A stretch of 6,555 nt of DNA from CAYPOY01 sp964412395 (GCA_964412395.1 CAYPOY010000302.1:1-6555); one strand, 5' to 3'; shown: positions 1 through 5,018, numbered from the stretch's first letter. Notes: a model not told the origin generated them from the sequence alone. A program made the numbers and translations.

Positions 1-229
1 TGATCAAGTAATACTTCCAGGCCATCAGTTTGTCGGGTTTGACATCCTGCTGCGTATAGATTCGCCAACGTCGGTAGTGTCGGAGTTCGTCATCGGCAAT
101 CTTTTCCAGAACCCGCCTGTTTTGAGGGGCTTTGACCATTTCGGCCAACCTCTTGTAGATGTGATGCTCGGTAATCTCATTTCTCTGGTAAACCAGCAGT
201 TGCTCGCGCAACTCTTTGCTGATATCCAT
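1..229 (-). CDS. VIT1/CCC1-type membrane protein with N-terminal ferritin-like domain (partial, 3' end off window)
   Basis: Only the first 76 codons are in the window; the gene runs off the left edge. The translation starts MDISKELREQLLVYQR and continues with NEITEHHIYKRLAE (residues 17-30) and IADDELRHYRRW (44-55). These are the two helices of a ferritin-like/rubrerythrin-like domain, with ExxH-type metal ligands at E18, E21, H22, E48 and H51. The following VKPDKLMAWKYYL is the linker seen before the membrane part of VIT1/CCC1-type proteins carrying a ferritin-like N-terminus. Members of that family move Fe(II) or Mn(II) across membranes; the transporter half is not visible here, so the role is inferred. 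Start chosen at the ATG at 227-229, preceded by GGAAG with a 7-base gap. An overlapping longer frame (25-312) shows no family resemblance. A stand-alone ferritin-like or rubrerythrin-like protein is the alternative. Its place just beyond an encapsulin/ferritin pair fits iron handling. Confidence 0.8.
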   Translation of the reverse strand, partial: MDISKELREQLLVYQRNEITEHHIYKRLAEMVKAPQNRRVLEKIADDELRHYRRWRIYTQQDVKPDKLMAWKYYLI

Positions 230-250
230 TTTCCCACTTCCTTCGCTAGA

Positions 251-357
251 TTGGTGGGTGGCTGGGTGGTAAATTGGTAAACTGGTAAATCGGTGGAGAG
301 AACTCCTCGCACATGCCACCCAATCTACCAGTTACCAATCTACCAGTCTACCAACCA
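251..357. repeat. Inverted arrays of 8-bp TTTACCA-type repeats forming a long hairpin
   Basis: The left arm holds three tandem 8-bp units on the plus strand: TGGTAAAT (267-274), TGGTAAAC (275-282) and TGGTAAAT (283-290). The right arm holds the opposite orientation: ATCTACCA (323-330), GTTACCA (331-337), ATCTACCA (338-345) and GTCTACCA (346-353). The arms can pair over about 23 bases, and the substitutions between them become G-U pairs in minus-strand RNA but A-C mismatches in plus-strand RNA. The spacer has a nested GGTGG/CCACC stem (292-296 with 316-320) and GGAG/CTCC. The structure lies between the encapsulin/SOR-remnant end and the VIT-like gene, so it may terminate or stabilise the message. 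No U-tract follows. Together with 230-250 this fills the non-coding stretch 230-357. Confidence 0.75.
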
Positions 358-468
358 CTAATCCACGCTGATCTCCTTGCTGCTCTCCCACAGCCCGTGG
401 ATGTTGCACAGGGCCAGCGCGTGCAGCGTGCCGGGCTTGTCAATCTTCAGCCACGTGGTCACCGCGTG
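358..468 (-). pseudogene. 3' remnant of a second superoxide reductase (desulfoferrodoxin) gene
   Basis: Read on the minus strand, this encodes HAVTTWLKIDKPGTLHALA followed by LCNIHGLWESSKEISVD and a TAG stop (358-360). Over 36 aligned residues it matches the C-terminus of the intact superoxide reductase at 1735-2130 at 28 positions. It keeps the iron-ligand motif CNIHG (Cys406-408, His397-399). Homology stops at about 468, just after the encapsulin stop codon (476-478). Further upstream in this frame the translation lies inside encapsulin and shows no SOR sequence, and no start is present. It therefore lacks the His ligands and most of the beta-sandwich and cannot make an active enzyme. The likely origin is a duplicated SOR gene truncated when the encapsulin gene became its neighbour, or loss of a tandem copy. 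The 8 differences from the intact copy argue against a very recent duplication. Confidence 0.85.
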
Positions 469-475
469 GGGTGAC

Positions 476-1264
476 TTACTCGAGCACGCAGATGGCCTGG
501 GGCTGACGGATGAGCAGCGCCAGGCTTTCGGAGATCGAGAATTCCAACTTATCCCCGACAGGGCCGATGAAGCCGATGGACATGTCCTGCCCGAGCACGA
601 TGGAGGCGTACTGGCGACCGGATGCCAGCAGCACCCCGCCGCTCTCGAGGTTCGGCGCCTTGAAGACGCCGTCCGTCATCATCGTCTTCACGTGCTCCAT
701 CTCGCTGAAGTTCCCCCTGGGGTAGCGCCGGAACAGGAGATTGTACCGGTCGGGCGCCAGCGCCAGACAGTACGGGCCGTGGAAACCGGCGCTATCGAGG
801 GTGGTCATAGCCTTGATGATGTCGTCGGCGGCCACACCGACCTCGTCCCAGGCGGAGAGGCCCAGGCTGTTAGAGCCGTCCACCGTCAGCAGGCCGGGCA
901 CGCCCGAGGTCCCGTTGAAGATCAGGCCATCCTCCAGGCCTGCGCACTCGATGGCGGCCTTCATCACGGCGGTCGTGTCGAGCGTCACCCCGTCGCGCTC
1001 GTGGCTCGCCAGATCGCGCTTGCCGAGAGTGAACGTCGTCTGGATCAGCGACACGGGGATGACTTGACTGGTGATCAGGCCTGATTCCACCTCGACGTCC
1101 TGCAAGGGCACCACCTTCAGCCCCAGGCCGAAGGGCCCCTCGATGTGCAACAGGCGACGGCCCACAAGCTGGCTTTTGGCCGCCTCCGTCATCGCCCCGT
1201 CCAGCACGCCCCACGTCTCTGATCCGAAGGGCGCGTCCTCTCGAGCCAGATACTTGTTCGTCAT
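476..1264 (-). CDS. Family 1 encapsulin nanocompartment shell protein
   Basis: This 262-residue protein (start ATG 1262-1264; GGAGGA 6 bases upstream) has the length and landmarks of classical T=1 encapsulins such as that of Thermotoga maritima (about 264 residues). It starts MTNKYLAREDAPFG. Other landmarks are GRRLLHIEGPFGLGLK (35-50), FNGTSGVPGLL (116-126, P-domain/E-loop side), LGQDMSIGF (224-232) and the C-terminal QPQAICVLE (254-262). Encapsulins use the HK97 phage capsid fold and self-assemble into hollow protein shells in the cytoplasm, loading cargo through a short C-terminal peptide. The cargo gene lies immediately upstream (1303-1662, gap 38 bases) and ends in exactly such a peptide, so this is an iron-storage compartment. 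The conserved neighbours (SOR, peroxiredoxin, rubredoxin) suggest an oxidative-stress setting. A phage capsid protein is the alternative fold match but is unlikely because no other phage genes are present. Confidence 0.96.
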   Translation of the reverse strand: MTNKYLAREDAPFGSETWGVLDGAMTEAAKSQLVGRRLLHIEGPFGLGLKVVPLQDVEVESGLITSQVIPVSLIQTTFTLGKRDLASHERDGVTLDTTAVMKAAIECAGLEDGLIFNGTSGVPGLLTVDGSNSLGLSAWDEVGVAADDIIKAMTTLDSAGFHGPYCLALAPDRYNLLFRRYPRGNFSEMEHVKTMMTDGVFKAPNLESGGVLLASGRQYASIVLGQDMSIGFIGPVGDKLEFSISESLALLIRQPQAICVLE

Positions 1265-1289
1265 GGTTCGTCCTCCTTCTTTGTCAATC

Positions 1290-1309
1290 GGAGTGATCTA
1301 TGTCACTCC
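1290..1309 (-). other. Intercistronic hairpin over the cargo-gene stop codon
   Basis: A perfect 7-bp stem (GGAGTGA at 1290-1296, TCACTCC at 1303-1309) encloses the 6-base loop at 1297-1302. It includes the TGA stop and the last codon of the ferritin cargo gene and lies about 20 bases upstream of the encapsulin ribosome binding site. No U-run follows, so it is not a standard terminator. A role in setting the cargo-to-shell ratio or protecting the mRNA end is inference. Confidence 0.5.
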
Positions 1310-1662
1310 TTGAGCGACCCGATGGTCGCCTCCTCCCCGCTGGCCGCCGGGGCCTCAGCGCCACCGACATCAGCGGCCATTTCGTTCACCTCCTCCGCGC
1401 CCTCCGCCAGCCATTTGTCCTCGTCCCCGGTCAGGATTTGCAACAGGCGGGCGAATTCACCGGCGTGAACCCGCTCCTCATTGGCGATGTCAATGAGCAC
1501 CTTCTTGGCCAGGGGATGGTCGGTGGCCTCGGCGTGGGCCATGTAGAGATGGACTGCCTCGTGCTCGGCGGCAAGATCCAGACGGATGGCACGGATCAAC
1601 TCTTCGTTGGTGAGTTCGCGATCCGGCAACTTGCCGCTGAAAGGGTTGAGAAACTCGGGCAT
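1303..1662 (-). CDS. Encapsulated ferritin-like protein (EncFtn) with C-terminal encapsulin-loading peptide
   Basis: This 119-residue protein oxidises and helps mineralise Fe(II) inside the encapsulin shell. The start is the ATG at 1660-1662, because AGGAGG lies 7 bases before it; the frame is open further upstream but the added residues (MGAWEPPAETQ...) come from the hairpin region. Residues 18-80 form two helices. They carry LAAEHEAVHLY (30-40) and NEERVHAGEF (61-70), giving the EncFtn ferroxidase ligands E33, E63 and H66 (ExxH), with Y40 nearby. This matches the known E32/E62/H65 set of the Rhodospirillum rubrum protein. It also resembles the ferritin-like domain fused to the N-terminus of Pyrococcus encapsulin. 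A flexible Ala/Glu-rich linker (96-112) precedes TIGSLKE (113-119), the classic cargo-loading peptide. EncFtn proteins are only half-ferroxidase sites and form ring-like decamers. The gene is followed by encapsulin in the same operon. Confidence 0.95.
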   Translation of the reverse strand: MPEFLNPFSGKLPDRELTNEELIRAIRLDLAAEHEAVHLYMAHAEATDHPLAKKVLIDIANEERVHAGEFARLLQILTGDEDKWLAEGAEEVNEMAADVGGAEAPAASGEEATIGSLKE

Positions 1663-1690
1663 TTTCTTACCTCCTTGTGTTTCTGCGGGT

Positions 1691-1725
1691 GGCTCCCACG
1701 CCCCCACGTGCCGGGCGTGGGAGCC
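1691..1725 (-). other. Strong 13-bp GC-rich hairpin between superoxide reductase and EncFtn
   Basis: A perfect 13-bp inverted repeat (GGCTCCCACGCCC at 1691-1703, its complement at 1713-1725) flanks a 9-base loop. In the transcript it starts 9 bases after the SOR stop codon and ends 28 bases before the EncFtn start. No T-run follows on the minus strand, so it is not a canonical intrinsic terminator. It could be a REP-like repeat or an RNA element that separates expression of SOR from the encapsulin pair. Confidence 0.7.
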
Positions 1726-1734
1726 TGATTTGTT

Positions 1735-2130
1735 CTAAATCAACCTGATCTCCTTGCTGCCCTCCCACAGCCCGTGGATGTTGCAATAGGCCAGGGCGTG
1801 CAGCATGCCGGGCTTGCTGATCTTCAGCGACGTGGTCACCGCGTGATGTGTGTAGACGGGACCCTGGTTCGGACCGGCGACGGCCTCGCCGTGGGCATTG
1901 AACTCGAAGTGGCCCACATCGTAGGTGAACTTGTCACCTTCTGGATGGAAGTAGAGGCTAATCCAGCGGATGTGGTGTTCGGTGGTATTGGGGTGGGCAA
2001 TCTCCTTCCCCAGGCTGACCTTCACCTCGAAGAGTTCGCCCGCCTTCACCTGGTCCGGACACTCGATGACCGGCACGTGCTTCTCCTTCTTCCAGTCTGC
2101 CCTTTGAATGTGTTCGCTCAGTTGTGTCAT
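1735..2130 (-). CDS. sor: Superoxide reductase, class II (neelaredoxin type, single iron centre)
   Basis: This 131-residue cytoplasmic enzyme reduces superoxide to hydrogen peroxide without making oxygen, using electrons from rubredoxin. The catalytic Fe(His)4Cys ligands are visible: H18 in EKHVPVIE (16-23), H46 and H52 in HPNTTEHH (46-53), and C116 and H119 in CNIHGLW (116-122). E16 and K17, the residues that guide superoxide and cap the iron, are present. There is no N-terminal desulforedoxin domain with its CxxC pairs, so this is the one-iron form, at the usual length for it. Start is the ATG at 2128-2130 with GGAGG 8 bases upstream. Rubredoxin and a rubredoxin reductase are encoded upstream in the same direction, supplying the electron path. 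The peroxide product is a substrate for the selenium peroxiredoxin two genes upstream. A truncated second copy lies at 358-468. Confidence 0.96.
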   Translation of the reverse strand: MTQLSEHIQRADWKKEKHVPVIECPDQVKAGELFEVKVSLGKEIAHPNTTEHHIRWISLYFHPEGDKFTYDVGHFEFNAHGEAVAGPNQGPVYTHHAVTTSLKISKPGMLHALAYCNIHGLWEGSKEIRLI

Positions 2131-2181
2131 GGTACTTGCCTCCTCTTTCCGTTTTATTCACTATCCGTTGTAGTGCATCGC

Positions 2182-2700
2182 TCACTTCAGCGCCGTGATG
2201 ATCGTCCGACAGAAAGCGGGCAGGTCGCTCGGCACACGTGAGGTGATCAGATTGCCGTCCTGCACCACTTCCGCGTCAACGTAAGTAGCCCCGGCGTTGA
2301 TCACATCGTCTTTGACTGCGAAAAAGCACGTGGCCCGCTTGCCTCTCATGATGCCCGCCGAGATGGGCACCCACGCAGCGTGGCAGATGGCGGCCACGAC
2401 GCCGCCGCGCTCGAAGACGCCCCTCACCAGGTCAAGCATAGGTTGGTGGCGGCGCATCCGATCGGACGCGTAACCGCCTGGTATGATCACGGCGTCAAAG
2501 TCGTCCGCCGAGATCGCGTTGGCAGCGGCGTCCACTTCCACCGGATAGCCCAGTTTGCTGTGGTATTCCTGCACGCCGGGCATGCCGACGACGGTCACCT
2601 CGGCGCCGGCCTCGCGCATGCGCAGGAGCGGATACCACAGTTCCAACTCCTGATAGTTATCCTCAGCCAGAATGGCGATGCGTTTGCCCTTCAATTCCAT
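2182..2700 (-). CDS. DJ-1/PfpI family protein
   Basis: This 172-residue protein has the DJ-1/PfpI flavodoxin-like fold. It begins MELKGKRIAILAEDNYQ. It carries the conserved acidic residue E18, the DAVIIPGGYASDRMR segment (69-83) and the nucleophile elbow AAICHAAW (103-110) with catalytic C106 and H107. Family members include PfpI-type intracellular proteases, deglycases and stress-induced chaperones, and sequence alone does not decide between them. With Cys-His conserved and close likeness to archaeal PfpI, a protein-repair or protease role in oxidative or carbonyl stress is likely. Start is the ATG at 2698-2700: AAGGAGG lies 5 bases upstream, overlapping the peroxiredoxin stop (TAA, 2711-2713). 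A longer frame to 2748 would overlap the peroxiredoxin coding end and is rejected. The 10-base gap implies co-translation with peroxiredoxin. Confidence 0.92.
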   Translation of the reverse strand: MELKGKRIAILAEDNYQELELWYPLLRMREAGAEVTVVGMPGVQEYHSKLGYPVEVDAAANAISADDFDAVIIPGGYASDRMRRHQPMLDLVRGVFERGGVVAAICHAAWVPISAGIMRGKRATCFFAVKDDVINAGATYVDAEVVQDGNLITSRVPSDLPAFCRTIITALK

Positions 2701-2710
2701 AACCGCCTCC

Positions 2711-3313
2711 TTAATTCTCTGGTTTCCAAACCTCCCAAACCTTCCCAACCAGGTCGGGGCCGGGCTTGAGGGTCAGTTTGCCCGGCTGCCAGCCAGACGG
2801 CGTGGCCTCGCCTGTGGCCCGCACGTGCTGGAAGGCCTTCACCTGGCGGATCGTCTCGCTAATGTGGCGGCCCACCGATGGGGTGAGCACCTCCATAGCC
2901 TGTATGATCCCATCAGGGTCAATAGTGAAGCGGCCACGGATGTTCACACCCGCTGCCTCGTCATACACCCCGTACACAGTGCCGATGCGTCCACCCTGAT
3001 CGGAGAGCATGGGGAAGGGGATGCCGCCCTCCACCATCTTGGACAACTCCACCTCGTTCCAGATCTTGTGGGTGAAACGGCTGTCGGTGCTCATAGACAG
3101 CACCTCAACGCCCAGTTCCTTCAACTCCGGATACTTGACGGCGACTGCCGACAACTCCGTCGGTCAGACGAAGGTAAAGTCGCCGGGGTAGAAACAGAGC
3201 ACCACCCACTGGCCTCGATAGTCCGATAGTTTCACGTTCTTGAAGCCCTCGCCAGCGATGTAGGCCGACGCTTCGAAGTCCGGTGCTTCTTTGCCCACAC
3301 GTGCCATTGCCAT
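2711..3313 (-). CDS. prxU: Selenocysteine-containing peroxiredoxin (TGA read as Sec at residue 50)
   Basis: This 200-residue thiol/selenol peroxidase of the AhpC/Prx1 class reduces hydrogen peroxide and organic peroxides. Residues 5-49 (RVGKEAPDFEAS... CFYPGDFTFV) and 51-200 (PTELSAVAVKYPELK...) are the two halves of one peroxiredoxin in the same reading frame, joined by TGA (3164-3166). The active-site motif PxxxTxxC reads P43, T47 and TGA50, so the stop occupies the peroxidatic cysteine position. That and the SECIS-like hairpin at 3129-3158 indicate selenocysteine. R126/R128 in IRGRFTIDPDG fit the active-site arginine. The C-terminal GEATPSGWQPG (168-178) has Thr171 where typical two-cysteine enzymes have the resolving Cys; C40 is the only cysteine. 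Start at ATG 3311-3313 has GGAGG 8 bases upstream and fits the family N-terminus. An in-frame ATG at 3415 would add 34 residues. Alternatives are a pseudogene or a base error. The Sec machinery is not in this window. Confidence 0.88.
3129..3158 (-). promoter_or_regulatory. Bacterial SECIS element for selenocysteine insertion
   Basis: The mRNA downstream of the TGA folds as UUG/CAA (3152-3154 with 3135-3137), a U-U mismatch (3151/3138), then a 4-bp CGGC/GCCG stem (3147-3150 with 3139-3142) capped by the loop AGUC (3143-3146). Numbering U of UGA as 1, the unpaired U is 16 and the loop G and U are 22 and 23. In the E. coli fdhF SECIS the bulged U17, a 4-bp stem and loop GGUC with G23 and U24 are the SelB contacts, so spacing and identity agree to one base. 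Three further pairs (3156-3158 with 3129-3131) may extend the stem. It sits inside the coding sequence as bacterial SECIS elements do. Confidence 0.78.
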
Positions 3314-3454
3314 TTTGACTTCCTCCTTTGGTGGTGATACACCCTTGGCGGGGACTGGTTCTGCGACCAATGGTCCCGCTGCTGGTTTCACACAGGAATC
3401 CATTTCCTTAACCATAGGATCAACATCCTTCCTCTCGGATAGCCCGCGATAGGT

Positions 3455-3492
3455 GCAAGCGCTAGGCCCAACGGTTGCTTTGGCCCGCTTGC
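3455..3492 (-). other. Stem-loop in the 289-base gap upstream of the selenoprotein gene
   Basis: GCAAGCG (3455-3461) pairs perfectly with CGCTTGC (3486-3492). Inside, GGCC followed by CAA pairs with TTGGCC with small bulges. No U-run follows, so a terminator is not indicated, and I see no convincing -35/-10 pair in 3314-3602. The gap is open in the peroxiredoxin frame back to a TGA near 3529. It also holds a 48-codon frame (3388-3534) without a well-placed ribosome site, which I do not call. The stem-loop might be a leader element or mRNA processing site separating the rubredoxin part from the peroxiredoxin part of the cluster. Confidence 0.4.
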
Positions 3493-3602
3493 TGGTCTCA
3501 GACGGATTGCTTCCTTTTTCTTTCCCTCAGCCATTTCCTTCACTCAACGGATTGAGCCAGTTTCGCGCAACTCCTGGCCCTGGAAACGTGATCTATGGGG
3601 TG

Positions 3603-4853
3603 TTAGGCCTGTGGCTTGGCCTGTAGCAGCGACTTCAGGTCGAAGTCATCGTCCAGCAGATGATCGGCGTAGGCCGACACATCGCGCCCGGTGGCGATCA
3701 ACTGCCTCACCGGCCGGACGCTCTGCGTGTCGCCCAGCAGGATGGCGCCGACGATCTTGCCGTCACGCAACGCCAGCCGCCGGTACACGCCAGCCGCCGG
3801 GTCCGCCTTGCGCAGGATGGCGAACTCGCCGCCCGTGGCCGTCGCCTCGCCCAGGCAGGTCAGGTCAATGCCGACGATTTTGAGCGTGTTGGCGGGTATG
3901 GTGCCGCTGTAGATGGCGCTGCCACCTTGCCCTGAGCCTGTCGAAGGGTCGGTGACCATGTTCGCCGCGGCGACCTGGGCCTGCTCGGTGGCGGCGGGGA
4001 TGATGCCGTAGACCCGCCCCTCGAACTCGGCCGCGTCTCCAGCCGCGTAGACGTCGGTGGCGCTGGTGCGCAGTTGCTCGTCCACGACTACGCCCCGGTT
4101 CACCTCCAATCCGGCCTCCCGCGCCAGTTCGATCCGCGAACGGATGCCGGTGGAGATGAGCACCAGTTCGCCGTCCACCACACGCCCGTCCTTGAGCCGC
4201 ACGCCCGTCGCGCGCGCGTGGCCCAGGATGGCCTCCGTCGCTGCGGCGGTCAGGATGTGCAGCCCCTGCGCTTCCAGCAGTGTTTGTAGAACCTGTGCTC
4301 CCTCCGCGTCCAACTGGCGGGGCAGCAGGTAGGGGGCGAACTCGACGACCGTCACCTCCAGGCCGGCGGTGCGCAGTGCCCGCGCCGTCTCCAGCCCCAG
4401 CAGCCCTCCGCCGATGACCGCCGCCCCGCGAACATCGCTGGCGTAAGTCTTCATCGCCAGCGCGTCGTCTAGTGTGCGCAGAGTGAAGACGCCCTCCTTG
4501 TCAGCGCCCTCGAAAGGCGGCACAAAGGGGCGACCGCCTGTGGCAAGCAGAAGACGGTCGTACCCCACATGTGAGCCGTCGGCCAGGGTAAGGCGATGGG
4601 CGGCGGGATCAAGCGCCGTGGCTCGAGCCCCCAGGTGCAGGTGAATGCCGCGCTCAGCGTACCAGTCTGGCGGTCGGAAGTAGAGCGCGTCCTGCTCGAT
4701 TTCACCGGCGATGAACTCCCACAGGCGCGGGCGGCGGTAGTAGGGGTAGGGCTCTGCGCCAAAGACGTGTACTTCGGCGGACGGGTCAGCCTGCACGATG
4801 GCATGCGCCGCCGTCACACCGGCGACGCCGTTGCCAACGATGACGTGCTTCAT
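3603..4853 (-). CDS. FAD-dependent NADH:rubredoxin oxidoreductase-type flavoprotein
   Basis: This 416-residue two-dinucleotide-binding flavoprotein belongs to the pyridine nucleotide-disulfide oxidoreductase class. It has an N-terminal FAD site GNGVAG (7-12), the LLLATGGRP strand (101-109) and an NADH site GGGLLGLE (148-155) ending in VVE (169-171); the acidic end favours NADH. The second FAD motif is TDVYAAGDAAE (266-276). No redox CxxxxC disulfide is present, so it is not a thioredoxin-type enzyme. It resembles NADH:rubredoxin oxidoreductases and the N-terminal part of NirB-type nitrite reductases; rubredoxin is encoded just upstream with only 3 bases between stop and start, which decides for rubredoxin reduction. 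It would feed electrons from NADH through rubredoxin to superoxide reductase. Residues 302-310 (DPSTGSGQG) come from an inserted repeat. Start ATG 4851-4853 relies on coupling to the rubredoxin stop, with only a weak AAGGG motif. Confidence 0.88.
   Translation of the reverse strand: MKHVIVGNGVAGVTAAHAIVQADPSAEVHVFGAEPYPYYRRPRLWEFIAGEIEQDALYFRPPDWYAERGIHLHLGARATALDPAAHRLTLADGSHVGYDRLLLATGGRPFVPPFEGADKEGVFTLRTLDDALAMKTYASDVRGAAVIGGGLLGLETARALRTAGLEVTVVEFAPYLLPRQLDAEGAQVLQTLLEAQGLHILTAAATEAILGHARATGVRLKDGRVVDGELVLISTGIRSRIELAREAGLEVNRGVVVDEQLRTSATDVYAAGDAAEFEGRVYGIIPAATEQAQVAAANMVTDPSTGSGQGGSAIYSGTIPANTLKIVGIDLTCLGEATATGGEFAILRKADPAAGVYRRLALRDGKIVGAILLGDTQSVRPVRQLIATGRDVSAYADHLLDDDFDLKSLLQAKPQA
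3925..3950. repeat. Dispersed palindromic repeat of the CCCTTCGACAGGCTCAGGG type inside a gene
   Basis: The plus strand reads CCTTGCCCTGAGCCTGTCGA followed by AGGGTC, a sequence I recognise from many genomes, where it recurs as a short REP-like palindrome with CCCT/AGGG ends. Here it lies within the flavoprotein gene, keeps the reading frame and encodes DPSTGSGQG between the conserved FAD domain and the C-terminal domain. Only one copy is visible in the window, so its repeat status rests on recognition. Confidence 0.6.
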
Positions 4854-4856
4854 CCC

Positions 4857-5018
4857 TTACTCTACTTTCTCAAACATGTCTTTGCCCGCCCCGCAGTCGG
4901 GACAGACCCAGTCGTCGGGCAGTGCCTCGAAGGACGTGCCGGGCGCTATCCCGCTGTCGGGGTCGCCCACCTCTGGGTCGTAGATGTAACCACATACCAA
5001 GCATTCCCACTTGTCCAT
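4857..5018 (-). CDS. Rubredoxin
   Basis: This 53-residue small iron-sulfur protein carries one electron on a Fe(Cys)4 centre. The ligands are C6 and C9 in ECLVCGY and C39 and C42 in CPDCGAG. The typical aromatic and core residues are present (W4, Y11, Y13, F30, W37 in DDWVC, F49). Length and the PEVGDPDSGIAPGT middle section match standard rubredoxins. Start at ATG 5016-5018 has GGAGG 7 bases upstream; the frame is open farther upstream but those residues are not rubredoxin-like and overlap the receiver gene. It is followed after 3 bases by the flavoprotein that should reduce it. The natural electron acceptor in this cluster is the superoxide reductase at 1735-2130, and peroxidases such as the peroxiredoxin may also draw on it. 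Confidence 0.97.
   Translation of the reverse strand: MDKWECLVCGYIYDPEVGDPDSGIAPGTSFEALPDDWVCPDCGAGKDMFEKVE

Noticed and set aside
25..312. Minus-strand frame of 95 codons
   Set aside because: It overlaps in another frame the start of the VIT-like ferritin gene, which has the recognisable sequence and ribosome site.
377..1084. Long plus-strand frame of 235 codons
   Set aside because: It is antisense to encapsulin in GC-rich DNA, has no family resemblance and no ribosome site.
870..1214. Minus-strand frame of 114 codons inside encapsulin
   Set aside because: Arg/Gly-rich translation in a shifted frame of a clearly recognised gene.
3150..3163. Hairpin CCGAC/GTCGG right after the TGA as the SECIS
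   Set aside because: It begins immediately after the UGA, where the ribosome would melt it. The hairpin at 3135-3154 fits the known spacing and loop.
3164..3166. TGA as a simple stop or pseudogene mutation in peroxiredoxin
   Set aside because: The stop falls exactly on the catalytic Cys position, the downstream half shows no decay, and a SECIS-like hairpin follows. A base error cannot be fully excluded.
3388..3534. 48-codon minus-strand frame starting MAEGKKKEAIRLRP
   Set aside because: No recognisable domain, and AAGGA is too close to the ATG; left as part of the gap.
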